From positions 620,001 through 684,000 of the forward strand of contig JAACJM010000009.1 in the NCBI GenBank assembly GCA_013368315.1: a DNA stretch of 64,000 nt, written 5' to 3'. Every line of letters begins with the position of its first letter. Positions within the stretch are counted from its first letter, which is position 1. Below, piece by piece: positions 36,472 through 46,135 of this stretch. The notes beneath the pieces are model-generated. The model saw only the letters and a list, made by a program, of their open reading frames with translations. It ran no database searches and was not told the origin of the DNA. The position numbers and the translations under genes are program-made. The stretch is from Tetrapyrgos nigripes. Its lineage: Eukaryota; Basidiomycota; Agaricomycetes; Agaricales; Campanellaceae.

Positions 36472-36618
36472 TGTACATGTAGATAAGACTAGACAGAATA
36501 CCACAGTGTGTCCGTACCAGCAAGAAAATACGTGTGTGTGAGGGTGAAAATAAGGAAAAGAGTAGCAATACTCTAATCATTCTCCATGGGCAAAAAAACA
36601 TCCCATGGATCCAACCTA
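36472..36618. other. Spacer between AlkB-like gene and tRNA
   Basis: No feature seen. Holds the likely T-poor 3' end of both units. Confidence 0.3.
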
Positions 36619-36692
36619 TGGCCAACGTGGGGATCGAACCCAAGACCTTCGCGTTATTAGCACGACGCTCTAACCAACTGAGCTAGTCGGCC
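36619..36692 (-). tRNA. tRNA-Ile (anticodon AAU)
   Basis: Minus-strand cloverleaf of 74 nt without intron. Acceptor stem GGCCGAC pairs with GTTGGCC (one G-U) and an A discriminator follows. D-arm AGCTCAGTTGGTTAGAGC. Anticodon stem TCGTG/CGCGA closes the loop CTAATAA, whose middle triplet AAT decodes AUU isoleucine after A34 deamination to inosine. T-arm loop GTTCGATCC is canonical for the B box. Confidence 0.96.
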
Positions 36693-37383
36693 ACACTTAT
36701 AAAGCACAGCATCGCTGTCCAACACAAGAAAATGTGCCAGTCATAGCACAGCCACTTAGGGCTTAGTGCGCTGAATTAGCGCTAACCAAGTCCGTCTCCT
36801 CGCTCTCCCAAAGCAGCTTAGCTCAACCTCCCATCGATGGCTTGCTACCCAAGCTCATGATCATTCTGGTCATCATCTTGGTCCTCTCTCCAAGACTGAA
36901 AAAGCAGAAAAAGTACACGCACCGTCAACCGGTTTCAATTGTTGCCGGAAGCCTTTTTCAGAAGGCCGGATGTGAAAGACGCGACGCTTTTCCAATTGTC
37001 CAAGTTCCATTTGGTATTTTCCATACTTCAAGACAGGCCCATATGATTTTTTGGAGACGTGATACAGATACACAACGGGCCTTTTGACAGTGACGAGCTG
37101 ACACCGACTGCTACCGGTCCGTTGCTTGCTTTTGACCAAGTGACTCGACTCTGGGACTCCGATACTCCTTGTCTCGTCTCGTCCGGATCCTGATTCCTCG
37201 GTTTTAGAGTCAGACCAAGCTATTACCCCACCTAGATAAACGCCGTGTACCTGTGGTTCTACCTTTTTCTTCTTGCCTTCTCTTCTTTCCTTCGCGAAGA
37301 AGGGAACTATATCATTAATCAGACTCAGGGCTTGTAACATCTTCCCGTCTTCCTCCTACTTTTTTCTCTTCACCACTCCGAGG
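36693..37383. other. Intergenic upstream of thioesterase D
   Basis: Promoter region for the tRNA (minus) and thioesterase D (plus). A 155-codon minus frame (36873-37340) has no motif. Confidence 0.45.
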
Positions 37384-38366
37384 ATGGCACCGACTTTATC
37401 CAGCAGACGCAGCCGTGCCGGTTCTACCAACGACAACGATACCCAACCTCCCCCTTCACCCTCACCCTCACCCGCATCCCTACCCTCGGCTGCCCCCCAA
37501 GACCCCCAAACTGTCCCGGGCAACGCCTCCCTAGCAATCAAAGAACACCTCTGCGACCTTCTCGCATTACCCATCAGACGCCCGGAATATCAAAACAAGA
37601 TATTCGCACCAACGTGTATGTCTAGGATGAAATTGACGGATGTGAGTGTTAGAGCGATACCGGATGAGCCGATGAGGGAGGAGGCGAGGGTAGTTATGGA
37701 GTTGGTTGTGCATGGCGGTATGTTTCTGTTGTTCGTTCCCTGTTTCTGCTTTTGGTTTGATTGGAGTGAGAGACTGACTGGACGCGTTTTCTTTTGTCTT
37801 TTGTCCGACTACACAGAGATGATGAATCTAGCAAATACGGTTCATGGAGGGTGTACAGCATATCTGGTTGATTTGTGCGTGTTCTTATGAAGCCTGGAGT
37901 GTTCTTAGGGACGCTAACCATCCTTTCCCTTTCATGCAGCTGCTCATCATTGGCACTGATCGTGTTACGGACGAAACAGCTTGACTCGGACCTCGCACCA
38001 CTCAGTGTCTCGCAGTCTATGAACATCGTTTACCATTCTCCTGCGTGGTTGTGAGTCTGCCATGACGCGTCCTTGGGCCACGACTAACATATATGCTTGT
38101 TTCTCGTTTCTAGAGGAGACACCTTACGCATAATCAATTCCACAGTAACTGTCGGATCCCGAGTGCAGACTGCTCGGACGGAGGTGAGCCTCATCGTCAT
38201 TACATCCTTAGGCTCTGTGCCTTATCTCATCTTCTGCTCCGTGCTGGTCCCGATTCTTCTCGTTTTCATTTCCGAATTGCAGATTTGGAACGACACGCAC
38301 CATAGACTAGTGGCCAGCGGCGTCCATGTCAAAATGGAGCCTTCCCCTTCGAAAGCGAAACTATGA
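37384..38366 (+). CDS. HotDog-fold acyl-CoA thioesterase, peroxisomal, paralogue D
   Basis: Five exons: 37384-37717, 37817-37874, 37940-38050, 38114-38183, 38283-38366. Start MAPTLSSRRSRAGSTNDND with ATG in good context (GAGGATGGC). A Pro/Ser-rich N-terminal linker leads to NASLAIKEHLCDLLALPIRR and the core MMNLANTVHGGCTAYLVDF, with Asn, HGG and Asp at THEM2 spacing. Then LIVLRTKQLDSDLAPLSVSQ, MNIVYHSPAWL, GDTLRIINSTVTVGSRVQTA and IWNDTHHRLVASGVHVKM, ending PSKAKL, a strong PTS1 signal. Expected to hydrolyse acyl-CoA in peroxisomes, supporting beta-oxidation or CoA recycling. The five-exon structure equals that of A and is probably ancestral. It lies apart from A-C, with the AlkB-like gene and tRNA between. 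A GACGCGTC palindrome is in intron 3 (38064). Confidence 0.85.
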
Positions 38367-38858
38367 CCAGGATACATAGACGGTGGTGGTGGGCGTAGCT
38401 GGGTCCACTGAGGAGTTGGGGTTTTGGATGCTAAATTTAGATTTTGTCCGTTAGTCTTTTCTCCCTCCTTCCTGAGAGGTGTTTCTGACCTGATACAACA
38501 CTACAGATCTCGACTGAGTTCGACAGGACTATTATGGAATTTTCATTAGTGCATGCGTCAATCATCTTTTGTATTACCACTCTTATCTACTTGTAATGAT
38601 ATGTACGACCACCCCATCTGTGGCATGGCCTTACTGTCGATAACAATGCTTCAGACATGAGACCAAAGCGTGGATCATCCGAAGGCATTGTCTCCTCGTT
38701 TTCATTGTCCAAAACTCCGATTCCGTAACAATGCAGCGCGTATGCCACGTGATGTTAGGACGCGTGCAAATGCCGTGCGACCAAACGGAGCTTTGACCAT
38801 TAAACCCATCTCTTCCTCCTGCTTCCACTATCCCTATCGTTCCCTATCGTCCCTAGCC
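38367..38858. other. Intergenic, no gene seen
   Basis: 3' flank of thioesterase D and 5' flank of the zinc-binding protein gene. In-frame codons upstream of 38859 have no domain. Confidence 0.4.
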
Positions 38859-40435
38859 ATGTTCCGCTTCTTTTCGCGCAAATCAGCGCCCACAAACGAC
38901 CCTTTCCAATCTCAAATAGTCCCAGATTCTCAAGACACAGATTCCATTAGGAATCAACAACTACGGACCCCATCTCCTTCAGCAACTTCTGCTGTTAGTA
39001 GGGGTCACCATGGAAATGCTTCGCCTTTAGACAAAGCCACTCCTTCTGGACCTCCCATCACGCCTTCGCCGCCTCTAGTAGATCCTCTTTTGGACAACAA
39101 CCGAGACGCAGAGTTGGGCCTGATAACAGACCCAACAGTTTTACACGCTCTTATATCCTCCGTTCCTCCTAAAATCCTACACGAATACACCTTGAAACAT
39201 CTCATCCCACCTACCTCTTCACGCTCGACCACACTCCCAATTCATCCTCCGTCATCTTTAACCCTCACACATCTCACGTCATTTTTCTCGTCCCTTACTC
39301 CACCGCCCAGGTTACACTGTGTTAGGTGTCACAAGTCTTATTATGAGGTGGAAAATGATGATAGAAGTTGTTTGGTACCGCATGATGATGATAGTGCAGA
39401 GGTGGAGAAGGTTGGGTCGGCGTATGAGACTTTATGGGGATGCTGCGGCAAGACGGTAGAAGGTGATGGGGATATGGGTCCTCCAGATGGTTGGTGCTAT
39501 GAAGGGAAGCATACAGTGAGGACTTTCGCCTTGTTTATCCACAACCTTTTATTCATCTTCCTTCCCTTTTTCCTCTTCTACAGACCGACACAAAGCGAGC
39601 TCGTTTCAGAGCCGATTCTACCATTCATCACGACAAGCTGACTTCATGCGAGAAAATGAAGTGTTTCGAGCCGCCTGTTTCGTCTGCCGAATCTGATTCT
39701 GATGTTGGAGCGTCACCGCGTCCTCGTAAGAGGAAACGGTCTACGCGTAAACGCGCTCAGCCTACCGACGACGGCACAGGGGCAGCGATGGACGAAGATG
39801 ACGATGACGCTCAGAGTGTCATTAGTACCCGTTCCAAGTCGTCTACAAGACCGAGGAAGAAACCCAAAACCCTAGCCAATCTTAATAACTCGAGTGTTCC
39901 CCCTTCCGACCCTGATGCTCTCATCCCTACTTCACCAGTCATTCCAGTCACACCCGCACCCGCCTCAGCTTCGGCTTCGGCTTCAGCATCCACACCGACA
40001 TCCGCACCACCCAAACCCAAACCCAGAAAAAAGAAAACCAAAGCAACACACGATGATAAAGCTTTCAAACCTGAAAGCACACCTGTAGATGATGGTGATG
40101 ATATGGACGTGGACGACTCGGCTTCTGTTGCTTCTACGAAGAAGAAGATGGGTAGACCTAAGAAATCTGCTGCCAAGACGAAGCCGTTTGCTGTTCCTCA
40201 GTCTATGTCTGCGCCTGGGACTCCTTCTATCAAGTCGGCTAGTCCGACGAGGGAGTCAGGTCCTAGTGGGACTAGGACCCATCGCCCGTCAGTGTCGTTT
40301 TCCGCAACGACGCAGACGCAGATTATAGAGAGCATTTCTAGCAGTTCTAAGCAGAAGCTTAGTGCAGGGATGAGGCCGAAGAAGACAAAGAAGTTGGAAG
40401 AGGTTGTTGCAACGAGTGTTGAGGGTGAGGAGTAG
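38859..40435 (+). CDS. Nuclear-looking protein with Cys/His cluster and AT-hook
   Basis: Two exons (38859-39515, 39584-40435; 68-bp intron). Start MFRFFSRKSAPTNDPFQS. Residues about 150-260 carry a Cys/His array: LHCVRCHKSYYEVENDDRSC then LVPHDDDS, LWGCCGKTVEGDGDMGPPDG, WCYEGKHT, and after the intron IHHDKLTSCEKMKC. The layout (CxxC...C..H...WxCC....C..G.H) recalls CHORD-like zinc folds, but I do not recognise the family. The C-terminal half is low complexity with basic patches (PRKRKRSTRKRAQ, PKPRKKKTK) and GRPKK in KKMGRPKKSAAK, an AT-hook-like core, plus an (AS)n run near residue 360. This suggests DNA or chromatin association. About 500 residues. Function unknown. Confidence 0.7.
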
Positions 40436-41327
40436 ATGACGATGACAAGACGTGAAGACTTGGGTAGTAGCCCACGTCAACTTGTTTAATCTTTCTGTTT
40501 CCTTGGAGCAGTGCTGGCTTCTGTTTTCGAGGTTGTATTACCATCTATTCCTGATCTGTTATTCTATTTTCTCCTTTCATTTACCTTTTATCTACTGGGT
40601 TTTATTTCAGTCTGATGTTTATGTTCCACCTTCCTTTGCTCGTCCAACAGCGGGTTTACTCGCGCACGTCCCCATCGTTCCTTACCCTCTCCCCTCACCA
40701 ATCGTCTTCCTTACCATCCTCTGTCTATGCTCAGTACCCATGAGCTATATCCTATTTTTGCAATATTTTCCTCTTGAAGGCTGCATTCGTTATTCGCTTT
40801 CTGTCCTTCCCAGGCATTCGCTGACATTCGTCGTCCCAGCTATCTCATTACTCGTCGCCTTCTGACACAGCGTCTCTCATTACCGTGACTGTTTTCTATT
40901 TCACTCTTGCTCTTTTGCTCGCCTCTTACTCTTTTGGACTGTCTATACCACAACCAGGTCGTCGACGTTAAGTAACAACGATTTGTACTAGTACGTACCA
41001 TATACGCTCCTTGACTTTCCTACATATCTATATCCTCACTCGTTGCTTTTTCATTACTTATTTTTTTTCCTGCTTTTTTTGGTCGTTTTCAAGTTTATAT
41101 GCTATCAATGTACACGTAGTAGTACTCGCACTCATTGAATTATAATCTTACATTTCTCCATTGGATTGTGACCGGTGCGCAATCGTGATCGCCTCTGTCA
41201 GACACGATTAGAAAACTGGAATGAAAATAAGCGAGTCTTGACGCACTGAGGGGCAGCACCTGATGAGAGAGGATGAATGCGAATACCGCGGTATAATACA
41301 TCGCCAACTTGGGGCCTGGAGGAGGAA
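40436..41327. other. Intergenic, pyrimidine-rich
   Basis: T/C-rich plus strand. The long frame at 40452-40865 is hydrophobic only because of the T-rich composition and has no motif. No gene supported. Confidence 0.5.
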
Positions 41328-41858
41328 TCAGCCTTGGATAGAATAGGATAGGGCATCTAAGATCTTCCTCGACACCGACCTGGACTGCCTTGGTCTCTTC
41401 AATTCTTCTCGCTTTCGCTTCACCTCCGCACTCCATCTCTTTTGGCTCAACCTCGAATTCTTCAACAACGATTCCGGAGTCTCGGTACAATGTGCTATCT
41501 CCACCTCAGTCAACACCTCTCCGAGTCTCTCGTCTTCCTCTCCAAAGCTCAAGAGTTGGAAAACAGTAAAGAACCCGTCCTTTCCACATATGGGAAGCAT
41601 GTATTTTCCATGGTGCTCACCGCAGATTGCGAGAACTACATGTCGACAATGGGCGCCTACTTTGAGTTCTGACGTGCGAGGTTTTTTGGGGCGACCCCGG
41701 CGAGAAGGGGTTTCTAGGTAACTGTGGTGGAGGGGTGGTGTAGAGGATGATGGGATGGATGGACGCTCGTCGGAAACAATAGCTTTGCGAACGTCAATTG
41801 GCTTGGCGATTGACATGGAGTCAATCTGAACCTTATCTGAACCCGTGCCAATGGACAC
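41328..41858 (-). CDS. Small AT-hook protein, unknown function
   Basis: Open frame of 176 residues beginning MSIGTGSDKVQIDSMSIAKP. Near residue 55 is ETPSRRGRPKKPRTSELKVG, a textbook AT-hook (RGRPKKP) binding the minor groove of AT-rich DNA. The middle (HCRHVVLAICGEHHGKYMLP then ICGKDGFFTVFQLLSF) is Cys/His-rich without an evident zinc pattern. The C-terminus is basic and helical (RLSQKRWSAEVKRKREELKR). No intron needed; upstream exons cannot be excluded because another minus frame continues to 42024. Probably nuclear. I do not recognise the family. Confidence 0.5.
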   Translation of the reverse strand: MSIGTGSDKVQIDSMSIAKPIDVRKAIVSDERPSIPSSSTPPLHHSYLETPSRRGRPKKPRTSELKVGAHCRHVVLAICGEHHGKYMLPICGKDGFFTVFQLLSFGEEDERLGEVLTEVEIAHCTETPESLLKNSRLSQKRWSAEVKRKREELKRPRQSRSVSRKILDALSYSIQG

Positions 41859-42359
41859 AAGTAGGGTGATAGAGACCAGAAATGGAGGGAAATCCTAACT
41901 CTGGTCGGTAGTGCGGCCTGGGTGCTGCCAGCGACGTCTTGACCGACTCTTGAGGAGTATTGACCCTGACACAGTGCGCATCTAGCAGTGTCTGCCTCAT
42001 TCTGTTCTGGTAAACGATATACAATGAGTCCTTACCTTCTCCTTCTCTTCAAACCTCGTCTGGCGGACAGCTTTACATCAGGGATCAGGATGATCACGGA
42101 AAGCAGGGATTAGCAGATACTGAGATAGTAAAAGTCTTATTGTAAACTTTGCTTCACATTTGGGCGAAAAAGAGTTGTCCTACTAGTACATATTACACGA
42201 GTGATCTACTTCTAACTTGTTTGTGAATTATTAGAAATGTACAGTAAAAACTGTCCGAAACACGAAAAAAAGGAAATGAATGGGACAAGGCTACTTGAAG
42301 GGGAAAAAAACCGTTTATCAAAGGAGAGAGTCCGCTAATAGAGTCCAAGAAGTCCAACC
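41859..42359. other. Intergenic, no gene seen
   Basis: A+T-rich between the AT-hook gene start and the ZZ-finger gene stop. Confidence 0.4.
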
Positions 42360-44229
42360 TCATCGACAAGTCGTATACAGGGTCGTTACGCCATCATTAT
42401 AATCGTCGCCCATAACATCCCACCCACGGCCATGACACTGGCCAAACGTTGAGCTCTCCAGTTCTACTCCCAAATGCATTTGCATCCTCTCCTTCATCTG
42501 CGAATTGGCATACTCTACAAACCTCCCAGTCCCAGTCCCAGTCCCATGCCCCGAAATCCTCCTCATCCTCTCTGCATGGTCAAAAACATCCTGTACCCTC
42601 TTCAACGACTTCAAATCCGGATACGCCGGGAACGCTTCCCTGGGTAGAGGTCCCAAAACTTGGTGAAAACGAGTACACCTTCTCCTGATCATGCGTATGA
42701 TAGAAAGGATTCCTCAACAATCGATTCCAAAATACCCACTCGGCATCTGGATCGCAGAGGACGTTGAGACATGTAAGAGAGGCGAAGCCTTCTCGGGTGA
42801 GGAGAGGCATTGTGGTGAGTTTGCGTGTGTGTCGCGGACTGGGGTTTAGGATTGATGATGATGAGGAGGATTTTATTCTGCTCAGCCGGCTACGGGTTTG
42901 TCTAGTCGTTGATGTCGACTGAGAGCGCGACTGCGTTGGTGTATGTGTCTCTGAAGCCTTTTTGGCGAAACCTTGGCCAGCCTGAGTGGCAGTCACGAAT
43001 GCGGTTCCACGTCCTGAACCGAGAAGGGCCTGGAGTTGGTTGCTCAGAGCAGTAATATCTGGCTCAGACGCATCCACGTCCGGGTCCCCAGTCGGAGTCG
43101 CCAATTTGTCTGGTGTTGTGAGATGGAGAGAGTGTGTTCTGGGTTTGTGACTCTGAGATTTGGCTCTGATTTCGGCGACGTCGGAGTCGTACAACGTCCT
43201 CGCTGCCAACGTGTATTCGATGGAAAATAAGTCAAAGATAGCTCTGAGAGCCTGGTCTGCGACGTCTTCTTTGACGAAACCCTGAATGGGGCGTAGATAT
43301 GATTTCCCTGGAGGATGCGACGAGCAAGTTAGACATGGCAACAATGGCCTAGTGGATTCGGACTCACAAACGTTATTCTCGACATCATAACCCAAATCAT
43401 CCAAGAACCGCGAATAGGCTTCAGGAGTCAGATACCCGGTGCCCTGTCTATCCAGACTGGAAAAGACCGCATCAAGCAACTGGCGGAATGTAAGCGAGGG
43501 TGTCATGTCAGGCATGAAAAGGGATGGCCACGTCCAACCCGTCCAGCCCTTTTGCGTCTCATTCTGAAGAATCTCGTCGTGTAGGTGTAGGTGTGCGTAT
43601 CCGTCCGAGTCGTATTGAGAATTAAACGCCGCTGCCAGAGGCGCGTCAAGCTGCGACAAACGTCTGCCAAACGTGTAGTCTTGTTTAAATTCCGGGGTAG
43701 AGGAGGGAGTAGAGTTGGATGTTGCAGGGGAATAGGTCCCCATGGATCCAAAAGAGCTTGCAGAGCCGATGGACCCCATGGATCCAAAGGACCCTGTAGA
43801 CCCAATTGAGCCAATGGAGTCGACAGAGTTACACCCACTAGAACGTCGGTGGTGATGCGTAAGCCCTGAGCTACGCGTTCTCCCCGGTGACTTGGACGTA
43901 GGACTGCCAACCGCCCGATCAAAGTAGGTGATAGTCGCAGTCGAGGTGACGGATGTATCTGATGCACCGTCGGTATGAAGACCAAGACCCATTCTTCTAG
44001 GACTACGGAACCGATCATTGTCAATAGAACCGCTGATTTTGTATATCTGGGTTGGGTGAGAAGGGTGATGGGTACCATCGTTCTGGATGAAGCGTTCCCC
44101 GAGAGCACAGATAGCGCAAAGGTCGTAATTGTCGTGGCATGCTGGTGATAGGCAGTGGACTCTGGGAGAGGAAACTGGGATGGGATGACCACAGCAGTCG
44201 CAGTAAAAAGTATTGGTGGAAGAAGTCAT
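42360..44229 (-). CDS. ZZ-type zinc finger protein with EF-hand-like region
   Basis: Starts MTSSTNTFYCDCCGHPIPVS. Residues 9-65 form a ZZ-type finger: FYCDCCGHPI, VHCLSPACHDNYDLCAICAL and the paired histidines in THHPSHPTQIYK. A Ser/Gly repeat (SIGSIGSTGSFGSMGSIGSA) follows, then TFRQLLDAVFSSLDRQGTGY and LTPEAYSRFLDDLGYDVENN, which resembles an EF-hand. A 60-bp intron at about 43310-43370 gives ENNVWKSYLRPIQGF. After a low-complexity middle comes LLTREGFASLTCLNVLCDPD, AEWVFWNRLLR and, in another frame, LPREAFPAYPDLKSLKRVQD ending TTLYTTCR at 42360. The two frames are joined near 42650-42690 either by a 37-bp intron (GT|GTACTCG...CCCAG) or by a frameshift. ZZ fingers bind peptides or histone tails; the role is unknown. 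Confidence 0.72.
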
Positions 44230-44970
44230 GATGTTTCTAAGAGCCAGCTTAGATTTGCGGGCAACCTAATGCTGACGTGACCTGTATGCGCGCGTTGACG
44301 GAAAAGTGAAAGAAATGAAAAATGAAAGAAAAAAAAAGTTAGAAGAGAAAGAGTGGGTAGAGAAGGCGGTGGGACTAACCTCGCAGAGTTTTCCGTCAGG
44401 GTTTTAAGCTATCACCTACGATTCTGTTGGTTCATTAGAAGCATATGAGGAAAGAGTGGATCAGCAACCGGGCGAGCGATTCAATCTCATTCCGGCCGTA
44501 TAATCAGGAAGGGTGAATAAGCCATCGTCAGGGAAACATATGTGACAGACCTAAAATGAGACGTTTAACACAATCCGTCTGGGTACGAAGAAGCTCTTTT
44601 GATTGAGAAGAGGCTGTTATCTGGGCAACAAGCTTGATGGAGCCCCTGTTCGCATATAGAAATGAAGGAAGACGCGGGACGCAGGCACGAAACCAATAAA
44701 ATGGACAATGATGATCTGTACCCGGGGAAACTTGGTAGATCCTCGTGATAATCTTGGTGTCCAGGAGGGTGGGAATGCGGCCTATAAAGTTCTTGGTGGC
44801 CTGGAGCAGTTGCTTCTTGGAGGTACAGTCAAACTCTTGATCACGCGAGCGAAAGAGATAGAGCGCGAAAACAGCTTGACAATTTCTACAGTGACAGGTC
44901 GGCGTTGTATACGTCTACATCGATGATTGTCTTCATTCAAAACAGTACGTTTCTTATCAGCATTTGATTA
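44230..44970. other. Intergenic, no gene seen
   Basis: Upstream of the ZZ-finger gene, with a poly-A tract near 44325, and 3' flank of NEDD8. No motif-bearing frame. Confidence 0.45.
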
Positions 44971-45444
44971 TCATCCACCACGGAGCGCCAAAACAAGATG
45001 CAGAACTGCTCCTGCCTGGATGTTGAAGTCTTTGGCGGTCTTATCGTCAGCCCTGTATGAAAGGTGCTCTTTGTTAGAAACAGATACAGCAAAAGGAAAT
45101 CACTACGCACATTTGCCTTCCACTGAAAATCAACCGCTGCTGTGGGGGCGGCACTCCAGACTGCTCCTCGACTTTCTCCTTGATACGAGTGATCTGTTTA
45201 ACCAAAGATACGATTTAGAAACATTCGTTGCATAAAGAGTTCGACATTATAGACTTTGTCATCAGGATCGATATCCAGTTCAATCTGCAAGTACGACGCA
45301 AACGGTCAGGTACATCTCATCGATATAGTGGTCGAAATTTTTCGTACCTCCTTCCCCGTGAGTGTCTGTGTAGAAGAGGTCCCATCAGTATTGTTGTTAT
45401 ACACCAACAAGTAAAAGGGCACCCGCCTTTACTTTGATTAGCAT
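44971..45444 (-). CDS. RUB1: NEDD8/RUB1 ubiquitin-like modifier, five tiny exons
   Basis: Exons 45427-45444 (18 nt), 45348-45365 (18 nt), 45255-45284 (30 nt), 45111-45193 (83 nt) and 44971-45052 (82 nt) join to 76 residues: [20 protein letters not shown], then [40 protein letters not shown] and [16 protein letters not shown]. Ala at position 72 (LALRGG) is the NEDD8 hallmark; ubiquitin has Arg. NEDD8 is conjugated to cullins and activates SCF-type ligases, so it works with the F-box proteins of this window. The stop follows Gly76 directly, so no C-terminal propeptide exists; most homologues need processing. The first intron has a GC donor (AAG|GCGGGT) if VK is kept. A GT donor would drop VK, which conservation argues against. 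The third intron has a weak donor (GTCTAT). Confidence 0.9.
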
Positions 45445-46135
45445 GGTTAGTAGTACAGTGAAAGAACAGAAGAAAGAGACGGGTAGGCTAGGCGTATGCT
45501 GACTCGCGCGCCTCCAAGTGTCACATTGTCACGATGACAGGGATTCGGCAATTCCCTGGGCTTTCCTTTGTACCACCATCGGACGCGTCAAAGTCGCGTT
45601 GTATCTGCTTCTCTCTCTTCATAAAGATGGCAAGAATAGCAGCAAATGGAGAACTCCTCCAATTTTGTCTCTAGTCGTCATTCCCCCTGCGTTCCTCGAA
45701 GTCTTGATAACCGGCACTTGTACAGACTGTTGACTGTTCAGTTTCTGAATTCGTCCATGTCCCCGTGGGTGGTGATGCCAAATTTTTGGCGAGGGGAGAC
45801 GCACTAATCCTTGGCAAAAGTTGGCACGAGAGCCTCTGCATTCATATTACTCCGAGCATTTTCCTTCTTCTCTATACATTCCCGCTCTCTGGCACTGTGT
45901 CGGTAAATTCAATCGATACACGTTTCCTATGTTCCACTGATGAAGCCATTCCGGATTGTATACAGGTCAAATGGATCATGGGTTCTTCTACTCTCGGCTA
46001 GACTCTCTCTTCAAATTGTGACAGAGTCGGGGAAAATTCGGACACGGCACACCCTTGAGTTCCTTAAGTACCTGGCTGTCGTAGGTCCAGGCTTTTAGAG
46101 TTTCCCCCAACTGTGGCCCAACTCTGATTGCGTCT
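45445..46135. other. Divergent intergenic region
   Basis: Between NEDD8 (minus) and the second sugar transporter (plus). GACGCGTC at 45582, about 140 bp upstream of NEDD8. No gene seen. Confidence 0.45.

Noticed and set aside
36873..37340. 155-codon minus frame upstream of thioesterase D
   Set aside because: No motif, lies in the promoter region of the thioesterase gene, and is not continued by exons on either side.
40452..40865. 137-codon hydrophobic plus frame
   Set aside because: Hydrophobicity reflects T-rich DNA; no membrane-protein family motif and it lies in a 3' flank.
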